A stretch of DNA of 64,000 bases from Mesorhizobium loti R88b. Its GTDB lineage: Bacteria; Pseudomonadota; Alphaproteobacteria; Rhizobiales; Rhizobiaceae. Below are positions 21,654 to 31,389 of this stretch, one piece after another (position 1 is the stretch's first letter; each line of letters begins with the position of its first letter). Made by a program: the position numbers and the translations under genes. The stretch is taken from assembly GCF_013170845.1 (NCBI RefSeq), contig NZ_CP033367.1, positions 5,581,001 through 5,645,000 of the forward strand, given 5' to 3'. The notes under the pieces were generated by a model. The model saw only the letters and a program-made list of their open reading frames with translations, was not told the DNA's origin and did not search any database.

Positions 21654-24600
21654 TCAGCTCGCCTCGCGCATCGCCTCTGCCGCCTGCAAATCGACCGACA
21701 CGAGCTGGCTGACCCCCTGCTCGGCCATGGTCACGCCGAACAGCCTGTCCATGCGCGCCATGGTGATCGGGTTGTGCGTGATGATGACGAAACGCGTCTC
21801 GGTGGTCTTGGCCATCTCGTCCATGAGATTGCAGAAGCGTTCGACATTGTGATCGTCGAGCGGCGCGTCGACTTCGTCGAGCACGCAGATCGGCGCAGGG
21901 TTGGTGAGAAACACGGCGAAGATCAGCGACATCGCCGTCAACGCCTGCTCGCCGCCGGACAAAAGCGTCATGGTCTGCGGCTTCTTGCCCGGCGGGCGGG
22001 CCAGGATTTCAAGCCCGGCCTCGAGCGGATCCTCGGATTCGATCAGCTGCAATTCCGCCGTGCCGCCGCCGAACAGATGCGAGAACAACCGCTGGAAATG
22101 GCCGTTGACGACATCGAAGGCGGCCAGCAGCCGCTCGCGGCCTTCGCGGTTGAGGCTCTGGATCGCTTGCCTGAGCTTGCGGATCGCCTCGATGATGTCC
22201 TCACGCTCGGAAACGATCGTCTCCAGCCGGTCGGACAGCTCCTTCTGCTCTTCCTCGGCGCGCAGATTGACGGCGCCGAGCCGTTCGCGCTCGATCTTCA
22301 GCCGGTCGAGCTGGCGTTCGATCTCCGGCATTTCGGGCATCGGATCGTCGGCTTCCAAGCCGGTATGGCGGATGACCAGATGCGGCGGCGTGTTCAGCGT
22401 TTCCTGGATACGCGCTTCGACTTCCAGCCGGCGCTCGTCGGCCGCCGTCAGCCGTTCCTCGGCGCGCACGCGGGTCTCGCGCGCCTCGGCCAACGACTGG
22501 ATGGAGCCGGTGGCCAGCTTGTCCAGCTCGGCTTGCTTGGTCTCCGCTTCCTGCAGGCGATCGGCCGCTGCCTTGCGCAAGGTCTCCGCCTCGGTGAGCT
22601 GCGACAGCAAGGCGCGCCGTTTGGCGTCGATTTCGTCAGGCGCGTCGGCAAGCCGTTCGCGCTCGGCCTCGGCCTCGGCCTTGCGTTCGCCAAGCGATGC
22701 GATCTGCGTCGAGGCGTTTTCGGCACGTACCAGCCAGTTGCTGCGTTCGGCGTCAATGGCGTCGAGCCGGCGCGCGCGCGCCTCGGCCTCGCGCCGCAAA
22801 CCCTCATGAACGGCACGTGCATCTGCGAGCGTGGCGCGGTCGCGCGAAACATTTGCCGAGGACTGTTCGAGCTGCAATTGCAGGTCACCCAGATCAGGTG
22901 CGTCCTGCAGCAGCATTTCGGCCTCGACGAAAGCCGCCGAGGTTTCTTCATGGCTGTCGACGATGCGGGTGCGGGCCTCGTCCAAAGCGGCACGCCGGCT
23001 CGATAGTTCACCGCCGGCTTTTTCGGCCTCGGCCAGCGCATTGCGGGCAGCGTCCAGCCGATGCTGGGCTTCACGTCCGGCCTGGCGTGTGTTGCGTTCG
23101 GCTTCGCTTGCCTGGCGAAGCGCCTGTTCAGCCTGCGCCAATGCCGCCTCGGCCTGGCGCAGGATGAGGGTCGCCTGCACCGCCTCGGCATCGAGTTCGG
23201 CCAGCCTGTTCTTCTGCGCCAGCCGCTGCGCCGCGGCCGTCGGTGCATCGGCACTTGCGGTGAGGCCGTCCCAGCGCCAGAGCGCACCCTCGCGACTGAC
23301 CAGCCGCTGGCCTGGCGCGAGCAGCGCCTGCAACCGGCGGCCGTCGGAGGCCTCGATGATGCCGATCTGCGCCAGGCGGCGGGCAAGCTGCGCCGGGGCG
23401 CGAACCACGCTGGCCAGGCTCCTGATCCCTTCCGGCAGAGCCGCGTCACCAAGCTGGATTTCGCTTTCGCCCCAATGCACCGGCGCGCTGCGGTCGAGCG
23501 GCACGTCGAGATCTTCGCCAAGGGCAGCACCCAGCGCCGTCTCGAAGCCGCGCTCGACGCTGATCTGCTCCAGCACGGACGGGAAGAGATCGCTGCTGGC
23601 TGCATTCAGGATCTTGGCCAGCGTCCGTGCTTCCGTCTCGATCCCCGCAAGTTCCGCCCTGGCATCCTGAAGCGGCGGGCGAGCGGCGCTTTCGCCGGCG
23701 CGGGCATCGATCACCGACTGTTCGGCCTCCAATACGGCAGCTTCGGATTCCTCCAACAGTGCCATCGCCTGTTCGACCAGCACCCGCTTTTCGGCCGGAT
23801 CCGGCAGGCCGGCGACCTTGGACAGGATATCCGACAGTTCGCGGTCGACCTCGGCGAGCTGGCGGCCAAAGCGGTCGCGGCGCTCGGCGGTGTCGCGCAA
23901 CGTGCGCTCGATCTGGTTGCGCGAGGCGGCCGCCTCGGCTCGCTCGGCGGTCAGCGCGGCGAGCTTGGCTTCGCTCTGCGAGAGCGTTGCCGCAGCCTGT
24001 TCGAAGGCAGCCCGGGTGGTTGCCTCGCGCGCGGCGGCGCCGGCATTTTCCGAATTTAGAGTCGCTTCTTCGGTGCGCAGGCGCTCAAGAATGTCGGCAT
24101 TGTCGCGCACCATGCGCTCTTCGCGGGCAATGTCGCCATCGAGTTGCTGCAGCCGACGCTCGATCTCGGCCTGACGCGCGCGGATGCGGCCGGCTTCCTC
24201 CTCGATCTGCGACTTGGCGATCGACAGGCGCTGGAAGGCGGCGGCAGCGGCGGCTTCGGCGTCGCGCAGGTCAGGCATGCGGTGTGCGCCGATGCCTTGC
24301 TCCCTGGCGGCAGCCATCTGCGCGGCAGCGCGGTCGCCGACCAGGGCCGTGGCAACCGCCAGCGCAGAACGCGCCTCGCCTTCCTGCGTCTTGGCCAGCG
24401 TCCAGCGCAAATGCAGCAGCGTGGCCTCCGCCTTGCGAATATCGGCCGACAGGTTCTTGAAGCGGGACGCCTGGCGCGCCTGGCGCTTCAGGCTTTCGAT
24501 CTGGCTTTCCAGCTCGCCGACGACATCATCCAGGCGTTCAAGATTCTGCTCGGCGGCCTTCAGCCTCAGCTCCGCCTCGTGGCGGCGGGTGTGCAGGCCG

Positions 24601-25112
24601 GAAATGCCGGCAGCCTCTTCCAGCAGGGCGCGGCGCGCCTGCGGCTTGGCCTGGATCAGTTCGCCGATACGACCTTGGCCTACCATCGATGGCGAACGCG
24701 CGCCGGTCGACTGATCGGCGAACAGAAGCTGCACGTCCTTGGCGCGCGCTTCCTTGCCGTTGATGCGGTAGAGCGAGCCGGCCTCGCGTTCGATGCGGCG
24801 CGACACCTGCAATTCATCGGCATCGTTGAAGGCAGCGGGCGCCGAGCGATCGGTGTTATCGAGGAAAAGCGTGACTTCGGCGGTGTTGCGGGCGGGCCGC
24901 GTTCCCGAACCGGAAAAGATCACGTCGTCCATGCCGGACGCGCGCATGTTCTTGTAGGAGCTTTCGCCCATCACCCAGCGCAGCGCCTCGACAAGGTTCG
25001 ACTTGCCGCAGCCGTTCGGCCCGACAATACCCGTCAGGCCGCGTTCGATGACGAACTCGCCGGGCTCGACGAAGGACTTGAAACCAAGGAGGCGGAGGCG
25101 CGAAAACTTCAT
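21654..25112 (-). CDS. smc: Chromosome segregation/condensation ATPase SMC
   Basis: A 1152-residue SMC protein that compacts and segregates the chromosome as a dimer with ScpA/ScpB (not in the window). Walker A GPNGCGKSN lies at residues 31-39. Residues about 160-480 and 660-960 form long Ala/Glu/Arg-rich coiled coils, with the globular hinge between them (VLEQISVERGFETALGAAL near 515). The C-terminal ATPase head carries the signature LLSGGEQALTAMSLI near 1040 and Walker B PICVLDEVDAPLDDHN near 1080. In several alphaproteobacteria smc follows a DsbA-like gene, as here (57 bp spacing). The length is normal. Confidence 0.96.
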   Translation of the reverse strand: MKFSRLRLLGFKSFVEPGEFVIERGLTGIVGPNGCGKSNLVEALRWVMGESSYKNMRASGMDDVIFSGSGTRPARNTAEVTLFLDNTDRSAPAAFNDADELQVSRRIEREAGSLYRINGKEARAKDVQLLFADQSTGARSPSMVGQGRIGELIQAKPQARRALLEEAAGISGLHTRRHEAELRLKAAEQNLERLDDVVGELESQIESLKRQARQASRFKNLSADIRKAEATLLHLRWTLAKTQEGEARSALAVATALVGDRAAAQMAAAREQGIGAHRMPDLRDAEAAAAAAFQRLSIAKSQIEEEAGRIRARQAEIERRLQQLDGDIAREERMVRDNADILERLRTEEATLNSENAGAAAREATTRAAFEQAAATLSQSEAKLAALTAERAEAAASRNQIERTLRDTAERRDRFGRQLAEVDRELSDILSKVAGLPDPAEKRVLVEQAMALLEESEAAVLEAEQSVIDARAGESAARPPLQDARAELAGIETEARTLAKILNAASSDLFPSVLEQISVERGFETALGAALGEDLDVPLDRSAPVHWGESEIQLGDAALPEGIRSLASVVRAPAQLARRLAQIGIIEASDGRRLQALLAPGQRLVSREGALWRWDGLTASADAPTAAAQRLAQKNRLAELDAEAVQATLILRQAEAALAQAEQALRQASEAERNTRQAGREAQHRLDAARNALAEAEKAGGELSSRRAALDEARTRIVDSHEETSAAFVEAEMLLQDAPDLGDLQLQLEQSSANVSRDRATLADARAVHEGLRREAEARARRLDAIDAERSNWLVRAENASTQIASLGERKAEAEAERERLADAPDEIDAKRRALLSQLTEAETLRKAAADRLQEAETKQAELDKLATGSIQSLAEARETRVRAEERLTAADERRLEVEARIQETLNTPPHLVIRHTGLEADDPMPEMPEIERQLDRLKIERERLGAVNLRAEEEQKELSDRLETIVSEREDIIEAIRKLRQAIQSLNREGRERLLAAFDVVNGHFQRLFSHLFGGGTAELQLIESEDPLEAGLEILARPPGKKPQTMTLLSGGEQALTAMSLIFAVFLTNPAPICVLDEVDAPLDDHNVERFCNLMDEMAKTTETRFVIITHNPITMARMDRLFGVTMAEQGVSQLVSVDLQAAEAMREAS

Positions 25113-25169
25113 TCACGCGCCCCATACGGGCGAGCGCCGAAACGCTGCCGCTTCAGCGCTGACCTGATG

Positions 25170-25913
25170 TCAGAGCAGAGGGTCGAGGATGGCCGACATT
25201 TCCTCAATCGACATCGCCCCTTTGTAGGTCTTACCGTTGATGAAGAAGGTCGGTGTCGAGTCGACCTTGAATTCATTGGCGCCGCGCTTCTGGACCGATC
25301 TCACATCGTCCAGAAGTTTCTGGTCCGTCAAGCAGGCCTCGAAGGACTCCTGTGTAAAACCGGCGAGCTTCGAGATTTGCAGCAGCGCATCCTTGGTGTT
25401 CGACACGCCAACCCAGTTCGCCTGCTGCGCAAACAGCACGTCCACCATCGGGAAATAGTTGTCCTTGGCGCAGCGCGCCAGCATGAAACCGGCTTCCGCG
25501 CTCGGATCGAATGGGAATTCGCGCAGGATATAGCGCGCCTTGCCGGTGTCGATATACTTCTTCTTCAGGTCCGGGAAGGTGGTTTCGGCGAAATGCGCGC
25601 AGTGCGGGCAGGTCATCGAGGCGTATTCGACGATGGTGACCTTGGCGTCATCCTTGCCGAGCTGCTTGTCGGGTAGCGCGCCCGGCTTCAGCAATTCGGC
25701 CATGTCGACGTTGCCCTGAGACTCGGGAACCTGAACGGCCGCCGGCGTCGCCGGCTTGGCGGGAGTGGCCGGTTCCGCCGGCTTCACATCCGCCGCCTTG
25801 GCCTGTTCGCCGGAGTCGCTGCAGGCTGCGAGCAGGGCCACCGCCGGAATAGCAGCCAGCGAAGACAGGACGTTTCTGCGAGACAGACTTTTGCCGAACG
25901 AAGGACGGTTCAT
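25170..25913 (-). CDS. DsbA-like thioredoxin-fold lipoprotein
   Basis: A periplasmic thiol-disulfide oxidoreductase of the DsbA/BdbD group, 247 residues from the ATG at 25913 (AGGTGA upstream; a GTG three codons earlier is less likely). The leader contains a twin-arginine pair (SRRNVLSS) and a lipobox-like LLAAC with Cys 31, so it may be exported folded and lipidated. A Pro/Ala-rich linker at about 43-65 leads to the thioredoxin domain with active site CPHC at 102-105 and the cis-Pro segment VDSTPTFFING near 220. Located between dciA and smc, a neighbourhood conserved in rhizobia. It probably helps fold exported proteins; its partner is unknown. Confidence 0.88.
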   Translation of the reverse strand: MNRPSFGKSLSRRNVLSSLAAIPAVALLAACSDSGEQAKAADVKPAEPATPAKPATPAAVQVPESQGNVDMAELLKPGALPDKQLGKDDAKVTIVEYASMTCPHCAHFAETTFPDLKKKYIDTGKARYILREFPFDPSAEAGFMLARCAKDNYFPMVDVLFAQQANWVGVSNTKDALLQISKLAGFTQESFEACLTDQKLLDDVRSVQKRGANEFKVDSTPTFFINGKTYKGAMSIEEMSAILDPLL

Positions 25914-26067
25914 ACGAATCACCTGACAAGGGTTGGATTTTGCAATGCAAAGGCACGAAAAGGCGAGAGTTGGCGCGAATTAAGGCATCTCGATCCCCAA
26001 TCCAATCGCGAAACCTGACAAAGGCCATCACGAATGCGAGATGTTGACGACAAATCGATGACTGTCT

Positions 26068-26577
26068 TCAAGGGATTTTTGACTTCCTTTCACCGAGGAT
26101 CGTTGCGCCAAGCCTTTCCAGCGAGGCGCGCAACCCGTCATCCTCGATCAGTTCGACCGTGCTGGACAATTTCGTCTTCTCCGCCATCGTCAACGGCCTG
26201 AAGGTCGGTTTAGGCCGTCCTTTGTCCGCCGTCACCGGTTTTTGCACGATCCTGATGCGGCCTATTGCCGTAAAGCCGAGGAAAGCGTTGACCCGGTTTA
26301 TGATCTCGCCGGTCTCATGCTGCAGGTGAAGTGCGGCCATGCCTTCGCAGGCGACAACCAGCACCGCCGGTTCGAACGGATCGTCTTCATGCATGCGGCG
26401 CGGCCACTGGATCTTTTCAGGCCGCGAGCGGCTGGCCAGCCGCGGTCCGGCGATTTCTTCCCAGGACTGGACGAGACCAATCGAAATGCCAGCCCGCTTG
26501 CGCAGCACCGGATCGAGGATTTTGGTGGCAAGATCGCTCACCGGGACGGGATTGCCGTAGGGCGTTCTCCCTGCCAT
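26068..26577 (-). CDS. dciA: DciA-like protein (DUF721)
   Basis: A 169-residue protein of the DUF721 family; DciA is the ancestral bacterial loader of the replicative helicase DnaB. The N-terminal half has the family pattern VSDLATKILDPVLRKRAG and then VQSWEEIAGPRLASRSRPEKI near 35-55, followed by VLVVACEGMAALHLQHE near 72-88 and INRVNAFLG near 93. GGAGAACGTAC precedes the ATG. It is divergent from mutY and upstream of the DsbA-like gene, a context typical for alphaproteobacterial dciA. The C-terminal 40 residues carry a charged helix. The function is inferred from family membership. Confidence 0.83.
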   Translation of the reverse strand: MAGRTPYGNPVPVSDLATKILDPVLRKRAGISIGLVQSWEEIAGPRLASRSRPEKIQWPRRMHEDDPFEPAVLVVACEGMAALHLQHETGEIINRVNAFLGFTAIGRIRIVQKPVTADKGRPKPTFRPLTMAEKTKLSSTVELIEDDGLRASLERLGATILGERKSKIP

Positions 26578-26645
26578 GTACGTTCTCCAGCCACGACCCC
26601 AGCAGATACCGGCCAGGCCAATACACGATCAATGGCACCAGCAGA

Positions 26646-26690
26646 CCAGACCCGCAAGGCCCAGACTGACAAGGTCCAGACTGACAGGGT
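26646..26690 (+). repeat. Three 15-bp tandem units immediately before the mutY start
   Basis: CCAGACCCGCAAGGC, CCAGACTGACAAGGT and CCAGACTGACAGGGT follow each other without gaps; units 2 and 3 differ by one base. The last unit ends 1 bp before the ATG at 26692. If translation begins at 26632 instead, the units encode DQTRK/AQTDK/VQTDR-like pentapeptides. Confidence 0.75.
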
Positions 26691-26691
26691 A

Positions 26692-27786
26692 ATGTCAGGC
26701 GATACCGCGTCGCGCCTGCTCGCCTGGTACGATGCGCACCACCGCGAACTGCCGTGGCGGGTGAGCCCGCGCGACCATGCACGCGGCGTGCGGCCCGATC
26801 CCTACCGCATTTGGCTGTCCGAAGTCATGCTGCAGCAGACCACGGTCGAGGCGGTGAAATCCTATTTTCGCGCCTTTGTAGAGAAATGGCCTGATGTCCA
26901 GGCACTGGCCGCGGCGCCGACCGAGGACGTGATGAAAGCCTGGGCGGGGCTCGGTTACTACTCTCGCGCACGCAACCTCAAGGCCTGTGCCGATCTGGTG
27001 GCAGCGCGCGGCGGCCGGTTTCCCGATACCGAGGCCGGTTTGAGAGACCTGCCCGGCATCGGCGCCTATACGTCGGCGGCCATCACGGCGATTGCCTTCG
27101 ACCGCCCGGCCGCCGTTGTCGACGGCAATGTCGAACGCGTCATATCGAGGCTGTTTTCGATCGCAACGCCGCTGAGCGAAGCCAAGCCTGAGATACGCGC
27201 CCGTGTCGAGCGCATGGTGCCGCCAACCAGGCCGGGCGACTTCGCCCAGGCGATGATGGATCTCGGCGCCACGATCTGCACCCCGCGCCGGCCGCGCTGC
27301 ATGCTGTGCCCGCTGCGCGAAGACTGCAGTGCTGTCCTTGCAGGTGACCCCGAGCATTTCCCCGTACGCCTGCCAAAGGCCGACAAGCCGCAACGACGCG
27401 GCGCTGCTTTCGTTGCCGTGCGTGACGACGGCGCCATTCTTCTGCGCAAACGGCCAGAGAAAGGTTTGCTCGGCGGCATGACGGAGGTGCCGACAACGGG
27501 CTGGACGGCGCGGGTGGACGGGGCCACGACGTCGGCCGCGGCACCCTTTCCCGGTGACTGGCGACGCGCCGGCACAATCACGCATGTCTTCACCCATTTC
27601 GCGCTCGAACTCGACGTCTTTCACGCCCATGTCAAAGGTGATGCGCCGGAGGGACATTTCTGGTCGCCTGCCAGTGAGATTTCCGGGGAGGCGCTGCCAA
27701 CTGTCATGAAAAAGGCAATCGAGGCTGCGATACCCGGCGCGACGAAAAAACCGTCGCCACACAGTGCAAAGAGGCCCCATGACTGA
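26692..27786 (+). CDS. mutY: A/G-specific adenine DNA glycosylase
   Basis: Base-excision repair enzyme removing adenine mispaired with 8-oxoguanine. With the ATG at 26692 the protein has 364 residues and starts SGDTASRLLAWYDAHHRELPWR, aligning with other MutY N-termini. The catalytic Glu is in SEVMLQQTTV near residue 42, the helix-hairpin-helix in LPGIGAYTSAAI near 120, the catalytic Asp in VDGNVERVISR near 143, and the 4Fe-4S cluster is CTPRRPRCMLCPLREDC with spacing C-x6-C-x2-C-x5-C. A NUDIX-like 8-oxoG recognition domain follows. An in-frame ATG at 26632 is an alternative start. The stop overlaps the next gene by 8 bp. Confidence 0.94.
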   Translation: MSGDTASRLLAWYDAHHRELPWRVSPRDHARGVRPDPYRIWLSEVMLQQTTVEAVKSYFRAFVEKWPDVQALAAAPTEDVMKAWAGLGYYSRARNLKACADLVAARGGRFPDTEAGLRDLPGIGAYTSAAITAIAFDRPAAVVDGNVERVISRLFSIATPLSEAKPEIRARVERMVPPTRPGDFAQAMMDLGATICTPRRPRCMLCPLREDCSAVLAGDPEHFPVRLPKADKPQRRGAAFVAVRDDGAILLRKRPEKGLLGGMTEVPTTGWTARVDGATTSAAAPFPGDWRRAGTITHVFTHFALELDVFHAHVKGDAPEGHFWSPASEISGEALPTVMKKAIEAAIPGATKKPSPHSAKRPHD

Positions 27787-28390
27787 AATCCGCCACATCG
27801 TTTTCGACATCGGCCGGGTGCTGATCCACTACGATCCGAACATTCCGTTCAGCCGCCTCATTCCCGATGCCGAAGAGAGAAAGTGGTTCTTCGACAATGT
27901 CTGTACGCATGACTGGAACATAGAGCAGGATCGCGGCCGGACCTGGGAAGAAGCAGAGGCACTCCTGATCGCCGACCATCCCGAGCACGCGGAAAACATC
28001 CGCAATTTTCGCCGCCACTGGCACGACATGGTGCCGCATGCCTATGGCGACAGCGTCGCGATCATGCTTGGGCTGATCGAGAGCGGGCACGATGTGACGA
28101 TGCTGACCAACTTCGCCGCCGACACGCTTGCCGAAGCGAGGCTGCGCTTCGATTTTCTCAGCCGCCCGCGCGGCGTAACCGTGTCGGCCGATATCCGTGA
28201 GATCAAGCCCGACCGCCCCATCTACGACCATCACGTCGCCGCGTTCGGCCTCGAACCATCGGCCACATTGTTCATCGACGACAGCCAGAAGAATGTCGAT
28301 GGCGCCAAGGCCGCCGGCTGGCAGGCGGTGCTGTTCACGGATGCAAAAACGCTCAAGGCAGACCTTGAGCGCTTCGGAATCAAGGCGTGA
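27779..28390 (+). CDS. HAD-family hydrolase (HAD-IA phosphatase)
   Basis: A 203-residue haloacid-dehalogenase-type phosphatase. Motif I is VFDIGRVLIHYD near residues 9-20, where the usual first DxD is DIG, with the nucleophile Asp retained and Gly in place of the second Asp, as in several HAD-IA members. TNFAAD near 105 is motif II, the Lys lies in DIREIKPDRPIY near 140, and FIDDSQKNVDGA near 166 is motif III/IV. It overlaps mutY by 8 bp (ATGACTGA), implying coupled translation. The substrate is unknown; a YihX/sugar-phosphate phosphatase role is possible. Confidence 0.83.
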   Translation: MTEIRHIVFDIGRVLIHYDPNIPFSRLIPDAEERKWFFDNVCTHDWNIEQDRGRTWEEAEALLIADHPEHAENIRNFRRHWHDMVPHAYGDSVAIMLGLIESGHDVTMLTNFAADTLAEARLRFDFLSRPRGVTVSADIREIKPDRPIYDHHVAAFGLEPSATLFIDDSQKNVDGAKAAGWQAVLFTDAKTLKADLERFGIKA

Positions 28391-28397
28391 TCTGAAT

Positions 28398-28413
28398 CGC
28401 TTCCGGCGAAGCG
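28398..28413. terminator. Hairpin between convergent HAD and ccrM genes
   Basis: CGCTTC and GAAGCG form a 6-bp stem with the loop CGGC, 8 bp after the HAD stop and 42 bp from the ccrM stop. It lies between convergent genes, so a terminator role is plausible, but there is no long T-tract on either side. Two GAATC sites (GANTC, the CcrM target) lie at 28394-28398 and 28424-28428. Confidence 0.4.
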
Positions 28414-28454
28414 CTCATATTTTGAATCAACGCGAAAGCAGCAATTGGCGGGGT

Positions 28455-29615
<1,161 letters not shown>

Positions 29616-29766
29616 TTACTCCCCGTTATGGTTACCGATCAGCGTAAATATTCAGTGAAGGCCGCGGGAATGGCTTGCCTGGTTTGCGAAGGCCGGGCCG
29701 TTGGTGTATGCCGCGCCGCTTGAGCCCTCAGAGGCCATTCCTTCATCCTCCTTGTTCCGGATCACC

Positions 29767-30456
29767 ATGCCCCAGCCAGACCTTGTCATCTTCGATTGCG
29801 ACGGCGTGCTCGTCGATTCCGAAATCATCGCCGCGCGGGTCGAGGCTGAGCTGATCACGCTCGCCGGATACGAAATCTCGGCCGAGGAGATTGCCGAGAC
29901 CTATGCGGGACTGACGTTCAAGGACATCCTGATGCGGATCGAGGAGAAGTCCAAGATCCCGTTCCAGGCGTCGCTGATCGACCGTGCCGAAGAGCTGGTC
30001 GACCGCAAGCTGCGCAGCGACGTTCGTGCCATCGAGGGCGTGCGCGAAGCCGTGGCCTCGGTCACGACACAGCGCTGCATCTGCTCCAACTCACGCTCGG
30101 AGCGGATAGAATTCATGCTGGAGAAGGTGCATCTGCTGCCGTTTTTCGCCGGCCGTATCTTCTCGGCCCTGGAGATACCGAGCAAAAAGACCAAGCCTGC
30201 CCCGGACGTGTTCCTGCTCGCGGCGGAAAAACTCAATGCCAAGCCGGCGAACACTTTTGTCATCGAGGATTCGGTGCACGGCGTCGCGGGCGCAAGGGCA
30301 GCCGGCATGCGCGTCATCGGCTTCACCGGCGCCAGCCACAGCTATCCCGGCCATGCCGATGCGCTGACCGAGGCAGGCGCCGAAACGGTCATTCGCCGCT
30401 GGGCAGAGCTGAAAAGCGTGATCGCGGCGCTGTCGGAGTGGTCGGCCGACGCCTGA
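29767..30456 (+). CDS. HAD-family hydrolase, beta-phosphoglucomutase-like
   Basis: A 229-residue HAD-IA hydrolase starting at the ATG at 29767. Motif I is IFDCDGVLVDSE near residues 8-19, with both Asp present; CSNSRSERI near 107 is motif II, a Lys lies in PSKKTKPAPDVF near 140, and VIEDSVHGVAGARAAGM near 162 is motif III/IV. The cap domain lies at about 20-90. This combination is usual in phosphatases acting on sugar phosphates or phosphoglycolate-like compounds. It is divergent from ccrM and has no operon partner. Confidence 0.85.
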   Translation: MPQPDLVIFDCDGVLVDSEIIAARVEAELITLAGYEISAEEIAETYAGLTFKDILMRIEEKSKIPFQASLIDRAEELVDRKLRSDVRAIEGVREAVASVTTQRCICSNSRSERIEFMLEKVHLLPFFAGRIFSALEIPSKKTKPAPDVFLLAAEKLNAKPANTFVIEDSVHGVAGARAAGMRVIGFTGASHSYPGHADALTEAGAETVIRRWAELKSVIAALSEWSADA

Positions 30457-30460
30457 GCAA

Positions 30461-30478
30461 CGTGCGTTTGGACGCACG
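30461..30478. terminator. Hairpin between convergent genes
   Basis: CGTGCGT and ACGCACG form a perfect 7-bp stem with a TTGG loop, extended on both sides by AGCA/TGCT after one unpaired base. It sits 4 bp after the HAD stop and 21 bp from the stop of the lipoprotein gene on the other strand. This is a plausible bidirectional terminator, although T-tracts are weak. Confidence 0.55.
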
Positions 30479-30498
30479 CTGCTCCTGAAACACCGAGG

Positions 30499-31260
30499 TT
30501 AGTTTGTCGCCGCGGCCTTCTTGCGGTGCGTCTTCTTCGGCTTGTCCGTCGTCGCCTTTGGCGCGGTCTCGTCATATCCGGCATAGGCCTGATAGTCCGC
30601 CGCCGTCGGTGCCGGCACGACGATGTTGGAGTCGGTGAAGACGAACTGGGTGGCGACCGAGGGATCGGTGACCTGAACCTGATACTGGTGGATCTGCGAA
30701 TAAAGCACGTCGGTGCCGTGCATCACCGCTGTGCGGATCGGCATGGTGATGGTGCCGGGCGAGAACTTCGGTCCGGGCACGATCTTGCCGGCGACCGCGA
30801 TCTTCATCGTCAACTGCCCGTCGGCGCGGCTGCAGTCGCGGGTCACATCGCTGATCGATGCCTGGTAGATGATGTTCACCGACTCATCGGGCGCCGCCGC
30901 GGCGGCGGCGGCATCCGCCGCGGCCTGCGCCTGTGCCTCCTGCGCCTGTTGCTCGGCTTCAGCCTTGTTCCTCGGCTTGTGCATCGGCTTCGACTTCGCC
31001 TTGGGCTTCTGGACTTCCTTGGCCATGGTGTTGAAGAATGCCGTGCCGTCCCGGACCGTCACCCTGGGGCAATAGGCATTCAACTGGCTGGCCAGTACCT
31101 TGGGATCCTGCGGAGGTGGCGGCGCGGTCGGATCCTTCTTGCCGCCCAAGCCGAGGTTCAGGATGCCATTGTCGCCCGATTGGCAGCCGGCGGCGGCGAG
31201 CATAAAGCCCGTGAGCGCAAGACCCGCCAAAAAGCGACCACTTGATGTACGAAACGCCAT
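30499..31260 (-). CDS. Putative lipoprotein of unknown function
   Basis: A 253-residue envelope protein. The ATG at 31260 with GGGAG upstream gives a lipoprotein leader ending in LAAAGC, with the Cys near residue 23 as the lipidation site. Residues about 85-135 form an Ala/Gln/Glu-rich stretch (KAEAEQQAQEAQAQAAAD, then a poly-Ala run) likely to be helical or coiled. A beta-rich domain follows with YQASISDVTRDCSRADGQL and a QVQVTDPSVATQFVF end. I cannot place it in a named family; similar lipoproteins occur in rhizobia. It is probably anchored in a membrane on the periplasmic side. Confidence 0.7.
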   Translation of the reverse strand: MAFRTSSGRFLAGLALTGFMLAAAGCQSGDNGILNLGLGGKKDPTAPPPPQDPKVLASQLNAYCPRVTVRDGTAFFNTMAKEVQKPKAKSKPMHKPRNKAEAEQQAQEAQAQAAADAAAAAAAPDESVNIIYQASISDVTRDCSRADGQLTMKIAVAGKIVPGPKFSPGTITMPIRTAVMHGTDVLYSQIHQYQVQVTDPSVATQFVFTDSNIVVPAPTAADYQAYAGYDETAPKATTDKPKKTHRKKAAATN

Positions 31261-31389
31261 GAAACTCCCACTTCCCTCTCGCAAAGCTGGTGACGTATAT
31301 CAACGGCGCGGCAAAAATGCGACTGAGCCAGCGCAGAAATTAACCACCTTGTGGTGAACGGAAAGCCAAGCTTCGAACGGATCTGTGAC

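Noticed and set aside
21478..21660. tRNA-Gln 3' end as an integration site
   Set aside because: No integrase gene, no repeated tRNA 3' end and no foreign cargo next to it in the window.
26695..27810. 371-codon open frame antisense to mutY
   Set aside because: Shadow of mutY; no motif and no ribosome site.
28391..28430. Two GANTC sites next to ccrM
   Set aside because: GANTC is expected often by chance and these lie at the 3' end of ccrM, not in its promoter.
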